This document shows positions 14,801 through 20,455 of a stretch of DNA of 20,455 bases, one piece after another. Source of the DNA: JABDII01 sp041576235 (lineage in GTDB: Bacteria; Gemmatimonadota; Gemmatimonadetes; Gemmatimonadales; GWC2-71-9); NCBI GenBank assembly GCA_041576235.1, contig JBFGLJ010000032.1, positions 1 through 20,455 on the forward strand, written 5' to 3'. Within the stretch, counting starts at the first letter, position 1, and the number at the start of each line of letters is the position of its first letter. A model generated the notes under the pieces. The model was not told the origin of the DNA, made no database searches, and saw nothing but the letters and a program-made list of their open reading frames with translations. A program made the translations under genes and the position numbers.

Positions 14801-15379
14801 GTCCTCGACGCGTTGGAGATCGACACCGGTCTCCTCCAGGCGCCGCTCCGTGCTGTGCTTGCGGTCGCGATACAGTCCGATTCCTGCCGCCTCTTCGAAG
14901 AGCGATCGCCGCTCTCCCGCTCGATCCGACAACAAGAGATCGATCATCTTCGCTTCGATGACCACACCCGCGTCGCTCCCGAGGCCGGTTCCACGCAAGA
15001 GATCGTAGATGTCCCGCAGACGGACCGGCGACTTGTTCAGCAAGTAATCGCTCTGCCCGGATCGAGACAGCCGGCGAGTGATTTGGACTTCTTGATAGGC
15101 GATCGGGAGGTCTCCCGAACTGTTGTCGAGATAGAGCGAGACTTCGGTGAGATTGATCGGCCGGCGGGTCGCCGCTCCCTGGAAGATCACGTCTTCCATC
15201 TTGGCGCCGCGGAGCAGCCTGGCCGATTGCGCTCCGAGCACCCAACGCATGGCGTCGGAGACATTGGACTTCCCACACCCGTTCGGACCCACGATCGCCG
15301 TGACCCCGTCTTCGAAATGCAAGGTCACCGTGTCGGCGAACGACTTGAAACCGGTGAGCTCCAGCTTGGTGAGCCTCAT
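11894..15379 (-). CDS. smc: Chromosome segregation protein SMC
   Basis: An 1161-aa SMC ATPase that, with ScpA and ScpB, organises and segregates the chromosome. Walker A is GPNGCGKSN (residues 31-39) after the family start MRLTKLELTGFKSF. Two long coiled-coil arms flank a hinge at about 510-648. The C-terminal head has the signature LSSGERTLVAVSLLF and Walker B FCLMDEVDAPLDDAN, then QFIVITHNPRTM. Two oddities stand out: the signature has Ser where LSGGE is usual, and the hinge is compact. I set the start at ATG 15377-15379 because SMC proteins begin here; the open frame runs 46 codons further with no family similarity. The ribosome-binding site is weak. The propeller-SPOR lipoprotein gene ends 67 nt upstream. 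Confidence 0.95.
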   Translation of the reverse strand: MRLTKLELTGFKSFADTVTLHFEDGVTAIVGPNGCGKSNVSDAMRWVLGAQSARLLRGAKMEDVIFQGAATRRPINLTEVSLYLDNSSGDLPIAYQEVQITRRLSRSGQSDYLLNKSPVRLRDIYDLLRGTGLGSDAGVVIEAKMIDLLLSDRAGERRSLFEEAAGIGLYRDRKHSTERRLEETGVDLQRVEDLIGEVQSQIRSLARQRGKAERHAKLLEEKFAVDVTLAHRQLHHMGHAASDIETRHQELSALLPESRAALRNAQQRLEQCAAVRTTRETQRTDIARRLSAVKLTLGKLDGDLALAAERLTHGAEQHERLLEQRHQMETRAQQADRDRETAGQSLRDAQGEYERIQRELAARSQAEEAVRERLAEQRGAVRALEEQLHRRAQTHRSFEGERAALEEDLAALREQSAQAASHHTATRAELDAVVARRDLAETEASKLVEAASQAAAEADRCRHLLAESREREALARADRRRAEEVLAQLTARRQALEELERERVGLAPSAAALLKARNRFDGQVLGPLSDYVRASREDAKLAERLLGEWMHAVLIRDASAVTAIREWHAASKSGTLVLLPANQAPRSIPGRQPLENRLHIDDPNAARWVEAILRDAQVLDTSGNMVRHQTGAIVLAPGTGPTGPLQRRAELEALSKETGAAETTLARAAEAVEQALRRIGTDEQALALATAATAEARESERVALAAREDGVRRANGLEREVHQAAARAARLEERLQHAERRLLEVDDALTSGEIAKAREEEELGTARVRLAELETELEAAREDRVHWQVQMAHVDARRRASQDAVDRSTQVGTDAAQSATTIAEELATIADETNRTRRQQGEWQDQRAEARIALLELEAAAADGETAFAEADHALQAAEKGVATTRERVEALSDEFHQLELRVTELAAERRRITERIEMEWKRPLDLLTAESELLELDLGTLEAESTRIRDALEKTGPVNPLAVEEHAEEVKRLEFLQSQRDDLVAARRSLLQAIREIDTTARAMLMETFAAVQENFSAVFQTLFGGGECSLRLADPDDPLESEIEIHAAPRGKRTQRIHLLSSGERTLVAVSLLFSIYLTKPSPFCLMDEVDAPLDDANVGRFTRLLDEFKQDTQFIVITHNPRTMQAADAVYGVTMQEPGVSTVVGVRLGERQLAGAGS

Positions 15380-15446
15380 GAAGTGTATCCGCTGGCAGAG
15401 GCGAACGGTCGCAGGCGAGCCACGTGCAGGGCGGTGGGACGAGCCA

Positions 15447-16856
15447 TCACGGCGTCCGTGGTTGGTAGATGAAATACGGGACTCCGAGTTCCCGTCCGAC
15501 CGAATCGGCCTCGTCACGGGTCAGGTACGGACCGATGACGACCCGATACCCTTCTTCGTCCGGGCGCGGGGGGAGCACCGACGCGGCCAAGCCGGCGCCG
15601 ATGAGCCGGCTCGCGAAGTCCTCGGCCCACTTGGGATTCTGCGAGCTGCTGACTTGGAGATAGATATTGGCCTCGCTCGCGGCCTTGCCGGTGTCCGCTC
15701 CTGCCACCAGCTGGGGCGCCCCACTCTCGTCGGACGGGCTCCACCCCAGCGGAAGGAAGAGATCGGTGGCGGCCGCGCGAAGCCGTGCCATTTCGGGCAT
15801 CCCATCGCCCGCGAGATCGATCGCGATCACATCGGCTCCTTGCCGAAGCACGAGGACATCGCCGATGACGATCGGCAGGTCGTCACCCCAGGCCCCCGGG
15901 ACCACGCCGAGGGTGCGGCCCTCGGTCACGTCGACCACCCAGATCGAATCACCGGTCTCTGGCCGTGCAAGCAGCCACCCACCGTGCAGGGACGAGCGGA
16001 GGGTGGCCGGCGTCCCGGGTAGCGCAATGCGCCTCAGGACCTTTTCGCCGTACCGATCGACCACCAGGAGCCGCGGGGTGTTGCCGCCCACATAGAGCCG
16101 GTGGCCGGCGGGCGAAAAGGACACGGTCTGCGCCGAGCCTGGAATATCGATGACGTAGAATGGGTCGTCCGACTTGGGTGCGAACAGCACCAGGGCCGTG
16201 TCCGCGGCGATGGCGAGGAGGTCCCCCCAGGGTGTGGCGACGGCCGGTCCATGAGGGAGGGACACGGTCAGGGGGTCGCCATCGGCGTGGAGGATGGCGA
16301 GTTCTGGCGGGTCCGCGGCCGAGACCGCCATGAGTTCGCGGCTCGAGCTGCCAAACCAGGTCTTGGGGTGCCAGGCGAGTCTGCTCCCCCAGGCGACCGG
16401 GGTGCGCCGGTGGAGTTCCGTCACCGAACTGTCGCTTCCCAGGGCAAAGAGGGTCCCGTCGGGCCCGACGAACGCATCGACCGCATCCGTCACGAACGTG
16501 CGGACCTTCCCCGTTTCGAGATCAAGACCCACGATCTCCTTCCCGCGGTCCAACGCAAAGACGAGGCGTTGGTCGAGATCGGCTCCAACCGGTTTCCTGA
16601 GGGCCGGCAGCGGCTCCGGAGCCCGCGGCCACGGAATCTCCGTCAGGGCCCGGGGCACATAGAGCGTTGGTGTTCCGCCTTCGCTGGGAAGACGGAGCAG
16701 CGTTGTGAACGCCGTAGCGGGTGCCAAGGCGGCGAATTGGGCCGGAACGCCCTGGGAGGAGTCGCCCCCGCATCCGAGGACGGCGCCCAGCGTGGCCATG
16801 GCGAGCAGGAAGGATCGTATCCGCACCGGGAAAAGATAGAAGGGGACAGAGGCCAC
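15447..16856 (-). CDS. Propeller-SPOR lipoprotein
   Basis: A 469-aa predicted lipoprotein. The N-terminal hydrophobic segment ends in the lipobox VLGC with Cys29, followed by Gly-Gly, so there is no Asp +2 inner-membrane retention signal and an outer-membrane location via Lol is likely. Residues about 60-370 form repeated beta-strand units resembling a YVTN/quinoprotein-type propeller, for example TVSFSPAGHRLYVGGNTPRLLVVD. Residues 397-469 match a SPOR domain (IYLQVSSSQNPKWAEDF, then YRVVIGPYLTRDEADSV), which binds glycan strands stripped of peptides, mainly at the division septum. The start is GTG at 16856 with a weak ribosome-binding site. It is transcribed ahead of smc and behind the large metallopeptidase-barrel gene. 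The partner bound by the propeller is unknown. Confidence 0.8.
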   Translation of the reverse strand: MASVPFYLFPVRIRSFLLAMATLGAVLGCGGDSSQGVPAQFAALAPATAFTTLLRLPSEGGTPTLYVPRALTEIPWPRAPEPLPALRKPVGADLDQRLVFALDRGKEIVGLDLETGKVRTFVTDAVDAFVGPDGTLFALGSDSSVTELHRRTPVAWGSRLAWHPKTWFGSSSRELMAVSAADPPELAILHADGDPLTVSLPHGPAVATPWGDLLAIAADTALVLFAPKSDDPFYVIDIPGSAQTVSFSPAGHRLYVGGNTPRLLVVDRYGEKVLRRIALPGTPATLRSSLHGGWLLARPETGDSIWVVDVTEGRTLGVVPGAWGDDLPIVIGDVLVLRQGADVIAIDLAGDGMPEMARLRAAATDLFLPLGWSPSDESGAPQLVAGADTGKAASEANIYLQVSSSQNPKWAEDFASRLIGAGLAASVLPPRPDEEGYRVVIGPYLTRDEADSVGRELGVPYFIYQPRTP

Positions 16857-16909
16857 ATCCAGCCCAAACCCCAGCCGGATGCGGCCTCCGCTGGCCGCTC
16901 CCCCGGCGT

Positions 16910-19900
16910 CTAGAACGCCGGGCCCAGGCTCAGTGTCCAGTAGTTCCCGATGTCGCGATTCAGGGGGAAATTCCAGTCCGCCCTGATGATCACGAAGCCC
17001 AACAGGTTCATCCTGAGCGCCAGCCCGGCGGTGCTGGATGGGGTCCGCACCGTGATGGGATCATCGCCCGGCTTGCGGGAGAACCTGAGGGTGTTGCCGC
17101 CCTCCCACGCCATTCCCACATCGTAGAACAACGCGCCTTCGATCGGCGGGAACCCCCGCGGGGCGAACCCGAACGTCGGTGTGAGGATCGGGAACCGAAG
17201 TTCCGCGCTCGCCACCGCCAATTGGGTACCGACCAACCGGTTGAGTGGCTCACAGGTCACGGTACTTCGTTCGCTGCACTCATTTCGAAAGTACGATCCC
17301 GAGGTGTGGCCGCGCAGGAGTTCGGGGTACCCGAGGAAGACCCTGAACTCGTCGGCATCCGGCCCGATGCGCCCGAAATAGAGCGCCCGTGTCGCCAGGA
17401 CTACCGGCCCCGCAATCCGGTCGTACCGGCGGTAGTCGGCCGTGGCCTGGGTGAAATCCCACCCCCCAATGGTCTGCGACAGCTCGAGCCGGTAGCGGCG
17501 TCCCATGAAGGGCGCGGTCCACCCGAATAGCGTGTTGTCGAACACCAGCGCCGCGGTGGGCTGGACGAAATTGGTATTGCCGAGGTCACGCTCGACGACC
17601 CGCGGCTCAGCCGTCAGGAACCCGGTCGCGGGGTCGAACTCCTCTTCCAGGCTGAGCAGGTCGTCTTCGATGTTCACCAGGCGCAGACCAAGCTCGAACC
17701 GGCGGAAGGTATTGATGGGGTAGAACCCGCGGGCAAAGGCCTGCCGAATGACCAAGCGCCGGACATTGGTCACATAGGTATCGGTCCCGGGGCGGGGGTC
17801 ATTCTGTCGAATCTGATCGAGTTCTCGGTAAAAGATCGGATCCTGAGAAATACCCACCTGCCAGTTGAGCCGCCGGCTCAGGTTGGCATAGGCGACGAGC
17901 ACTTGGGCTTCGGTGATCCGTCCGTTCAAGAAGGCCGCAATCGCCAGCTGGTGGTTGTTGAGGATATCGGTCAGAACGATGGCACTCCCGCCGAAGAAGC
18001 CGCGCCCGAAGTTATCCCTCGTATACCCGATGGAGGGCCGGGCGATGTAATCGGGCGTGAGCTTGACCCGGTATTTGTCGATGGCGAACTCGGCCGTATC
18101 TGGGAGGCTGAGCGAGACGGAATCCAGCAGCGACGCGACCGAGATAGGCGCCGCCGCCGGCGGGATCGAGTCGACCTCTTGCACCACCTCACCCGCCGCG
18201 CGGAACCCCCGCGGCGTCCGGTACACCGTTCCCCCCTCGAGGACTTGGGGCGCTGCTTCCGGTTGGACCTCCGGGTCCCCAGGGAGGGGCTGCGTCGTAT
18301 CGACGGCGGCCACCTGGACGTCGCCGGTGTCTGTCTCCATCCGGAACGGATCTCCCTTGAGCGAGCGGGGCGCATCGAGGGTGTAGATGTCGGTCGAGTT
18401 CTTCTCGAAATACACGAACGCCAGCCGGTCGGCCTGATGGGCCCACGACAAGACGGGCGATTCCGGGGTCACCGACTCCGCGCCGGTGTAGAAGTTGGTC
18501 AGCCGGTAGACCTCACGAGCGTCTAGGTCGTACAAGAAAATGTTCGAGACCCCATTTCGATCGGATACAAAGGCGAGCGACTGGCCATCGGGCGCCCACT
18601 GCGGGCTGATGTTCTTTCCGTGCTCCATGTGCGGGAGAACCTCTTCGGTCCCGGTGTCCAGGTGGAGCAACGCAATACGGAGGTTTCCGAAAGACAGCGA
18701 TGTGAAGTCGGTGTCGGGACCGCGGTCGGTCACGAAGGCGATGTTCTTCCCATCCGGCGACCAGACCGGCTGAAGATCAGCGTACTTGTCGTTGGTGAGG
18801 CGTCGCAGTCCGCTCCCGTCCCGGTTGATCACGAAGAGGTCCGAGATGCCGCCGTCGTACCCTGTGAAGACGAGCTGGGAGCCGTCGGGGCTCCACGAGG
18901 GGTGGGTGATGCCGTTGAGATCGACCTTGATCCGGCCCACCTCCTTGCCGCGCGCCGCGTCCAGGATGACGATATCGTCTTGGGCTTTGCGTCCGGCGGC
19001 AATGGCCAAGAACTTCCCGTCCGGCGACCAACTCGAACTCGCCTTGAGAAAGCGCAGGGTCCTGAAATTCGGATCGAACGTGGACTTGACGAGGCGGCGC
19101 ATGACCTTTCCGGTGGTCGCATCGGCCAAGTATAAGTCGACGAAGAAGAAGTCCTTTTCACTGAGGTACGCGATCTGCGTGCCGTCCGGCGACAGCGCCG
19201 GGGCCACGTGGAGGGTTCCCTCCGAGCGCTCCTCGGTGATGACGGGCGCGGCCACCACCCGAGCCTTCACCCGATCCTTGAGTTCCGGCAGGTACTGCTT
19301 CTGGACATCGTCCCGCCACTGCTCGATGAGCTGATCGACGGTCAAGCCCAAGACCCTCCTGAACGACCCGGCGATGCCGCCGGTCATGGTCCCCTGAAGC
19401 AAGGCACCGATCGCCTCATCGCCCCAGCGCTTGCCGATGTAGGCCATGATGGAATGGCCGTACCGGTAGGGGAACACACGCTCCAGCTCGCGCAGGTTGG
19501 GTAAGTCACCCTCGAGCGCGGCGTCACGGAGCCACATGGCCGTCTGTGGGGTGATGGCCCCGAGCGAGAGATACTCGGCCATACCCTCGACGAACCAGAG
19601 CGGCGGATTCACCGCCAGGATGGTCGAGAGCCCCGCGCCGGCCCGTCCCCGGCTCCACACATCGTACTGGAATTGGTGGACCATTTCGTGTTGGAGCACG
19701 TGCTCGAACTCGGCGTACGAGCCCGTGAACGGCAAGATCGCCCGGTGCTTGAAGAAGTCGGTGACGCCTCCCGTCCCCTCTCCAACATCGAGGGTATTGG
19801 TTTGTTCGAAGTCGGCGCTCGACGCATAGAGAATGATCGGCTTCCGCTGTTTGAACTCGTGATTCAGGATGCGGGAGAGCCTGGCATAGGCGCGTTCGGC

Positions 19901-20089
19901 CATCCGGGCGGCATCCATGGCCGCGGTCCGCTCGCGTTCGTAGAAGTAGATATCGAAATGCTCGGACTTGATAACCTGAAAATCGAACTTTGTATACTGC
20001 ACCTTGTTCTTCCCGAAGTACTGCGCTGCTGTGCTTCCGGGAAGGCTAAAGGCCAGAACGAACGCGAGCCAACCGATGCGTCGCAACAT
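16910..20089 (-). CDS. Metallopeptidase / TolB-like propeller / Omp85-type barrel fusion
   Basis: A 1059-aa outer-membrane protein with four parts. A signal peptide (MLRRIGWLAFVLAF, cleaved near TAA) leads. A peptidase-MA-like gluzincin domain follows, with HEMVH at residues 134-138 and likely third zinc ligand Glu168 in WFVEGMAEYLS. About five PD40 repeats (295-570) come next, such as SWSPDGSQLVFTGYDGGISD, forming a TolB-type propeller. After a Pro-rich linker, about 670-1059 looks like an Omp85-superfamily barrel. It has LRGH (925-928) where the VRGF/Y loop-6 motif is expected, then AVASAELRFPIL, FYDVGMAW and the terminal YWTLSLGPAF ending in Phe. No POTRA domain is seen. I chose ATG at 20087-20089 for its signal peptide and GAGG 6 nt upstream. 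The function is unknown: protease, assembly factor or both. The barrel assignment is by motif only. Confidence 0.8.
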   Translation of the reverse strand: MLRRIGWLAFVLAFSLPGSTAAQYFGKNKVQYTKFDFQVIKSEHFDIYFYERERTAAMDAARMAERAYARLSRILNHEFKQRKPIILYASSADFEQTNTLDVGEGTGGVTDFFKHRAILPFTGSYAEFEHVLQHEMVHQFQYDVWSRGRAGAGLSTILAVNPPLWFVEGMAEYLSLGAITPQTAMWLRDAALEGDLPNLRELERVFPYRYGHSIMAYIGKRWGDEAIGALLQGTMTGGIAGSFRRVLGLTVDQLIEQWRDDVQKQYLPELKDRVKARVVAAPVITEERSEGTLHVAPALSPDGTQIAYLSEKDFFFVDLYLADATTGKVMRRLVKSTFDPNFRTLRFLKASSSWSPDGKFLAIAAGRKAQDDIVILDAARGKEVGRIKVDLNGITHPSWSPDGSQLVFTGYDGGISDLFVINRDGSGLRRLTNDKYADLQPVWSPDGKNIAFVTDRGPDTDFTSLSFGNLRIALLHLDTGTEEVLPHMEHGKNISPQWAPDGQSLAFVSDRNGVSNIFLYDLDAREVYRLTNFYTGAESVTPESPVLSWAHQADRLAFVYFEKNSTDIYTLDAPRSLKGDPFRMETDTGDVQVAAVDTTQPLPGDPEVQPEAAPQVLEGGTVYRTPRGFRAAGEVVQEVDSIPPAAAPISVASLLDSVSLSLPDTAEFAIDKYRVKLTPDYIARPSIGYTRDNFGRGFFGGSAIVLTDILNNHQLAIAAFLNGRITEAQVLVAYANLSRRLNWQVGISQDPIFYRELDQIRQNDPRPGTDTYVTNVRRLVIRQAFARGFYPINTFRRFELGLRLVNIEDDLLSLEEEFDPATGFLTAEPRVVERDLGNTNFVQPTAALVFDNTLFGWTAPFMGRRYRLELSQTIGGWDFTQATADYRRYDRIAGPVVLATRALYFGRIGPDADEFRVFLGYPELLRGHTSGSYFRNECSERSTVTCEPLNRLVGTQLAVASAELRFPILTPTFGFAPRGFPPIEGALFYDVGMAWEGGNTLRFSRKPGDDPITVRTPSSTAGLALRMNLLGFVIIRADWNFPLNRDIGNYWTLSLGPAF

Positions 20090-20105
20090 GATCACCCTCA
20101 AAGAA

Positions 20106-20455
20106 TTAGGAGTTGGTGAGCAACTCCGGTGCATCGCCCCACAAACGCTCCAATTGATAGAACTGCCGCGTCTCTGGATGAAAGAGATGGACGACGAAAT
20201 CCACGTAATCCAATAATACCCACCTGCCTGTCGGCATGCCCTCGATATGGTGTGTGGCATGCCCGCGCCGGTCGAGGCGTTCCACCACCGCATCTGCGAT
20301 TCCTCGAACGTGGGCATCCGAGGTCCCTGAAGCAATGACGAAGAAGTCGGTCGCATCGCTCACACCTCGAAGGTCCAACACCATGATCTCGTGCCCCTTT
20401 CGGTCTTCGATCGCCTCCACGGCCGTCCCGAGCGGGTCGGGGAGGGGACGGCCGA
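20106..20455 (-). CDS. rsfS: Ribosome silencing factor RsfS (5' end outside window)
   Basis: RsfS (RsfA/Iojap) binds ribosomal protein L14 and blocks joining of the subunits when nutrients are short. The visible chain has EAIEDRKGHEIMVLDLRG, ATDFFVIASGTSDAHV, then GRWVLLDYVDFVVHLFHPE and FYQLERLWGD, all typical of the family. An internal GTG (20418-20420) could serve as a start. The frame stays open to the right edge, however, and E. coli RsfS has about ten more residues before this point, so the true start is probably beyond the window. The metallopeptidase-barrel gene begins 16 nt after its stop, so the two are likely co-transcribed. Confidence 0.93.
   Translation of the reverse strand, partial: GRPLPDPLGTAVEAIEDRKGHEIMVLDLRGVSDATDFFVIASGTSDAHVRGIADAVVERLDRRGHATHHIEGMPTGRWVLLDYVDFVVHLFHPETRQFYQLERLWGDAPELLTNS

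Noticed and set aside
15380..15517. 46-codon extension of smc
   Set aside because: SMC proteins start at the MRLTKLELTGFKSF equivalent, and the extension runs into the end of the upstream lipoprotein gene without any homology pattern.
20090..20356. 89-codon extension of the metallopeptidase-barrel protein
   Set aside because: It would overlap rsfS almost fully and bury the signal peptide; the ATG at 20089 has a good ribosome-binding site.

Overview
The window is a GC-rich, gene-dense bacterial chromosome segment from a diderm. LolA, a lipobox lipoprotein and an Omp85-type barrel ending in Phe indicate an outer membrane. The SMC Walker B region reads PSPFCLMDEVDAPLDDAN, a form I associate with the FCB group. 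Together with the paired S41 proteases and the metallopeptidase/TolB/barrel protein, this points to Gemmatimonadota or a near relative. That placement is inference, because the window holds no rRNA gene. I found no tRNA, insertion sequence, prophage or CRISPR array.

The layout is three strand blocks. Block 1 (minus, 39-2362) has a Crp-type regulator, a metallo-beta-lactamase-fold hydrolase and a CsgG-like TPR periplasmic protein; the last two are translationally coupled. Block 2 (plus, 2536-10024) diverges from it and begins with the translation cluster rpmE-prfA-prmC. A YlbF-family protein and tmk follow, overlapping by 4 bp. It ends with two paralogous S41 carboxy-terminal proteases flanking a Rossmann/DUF2520 protein. 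Block 3 (minus, 10047 to the right edge) converges on block 2. In transcription order it holds rsfS (5' end outside the window), the large metallopeptidase/propeller/barrel gene, a propeller-SPOR lipoprotein, smc, aroF and lolA; the last two overlap by 4 bp.

The left and middle parts are mostly housekeeping: translation termination and release-factor methylation, dTMP synthesis, ribosome silencing, chromosome organisation and aromatic biosynthesis. The less ordinary theme is the envelope. There are two tail-specific-type proteases, a lipoprotein chaperone, a lipoprotein able to bind septal peptidoglycan next to smc, and an outer-membrane protein that appears to join a zinc-peptidase domain, a TolB-like propeller and an Omp85-superfamily barrel in one chain. 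That protein is the best candidate for undescribed biology here.

On the regulatory side, the Crp-type protein keeps the RETVxR recognition helix of E. coli CRP. A symmetrical CGTGA-N6-TCACG site overlaps its own stop codon, just upstream of the hydrolase gene. All functional calls come from reading motifs by eye; no database search was run.
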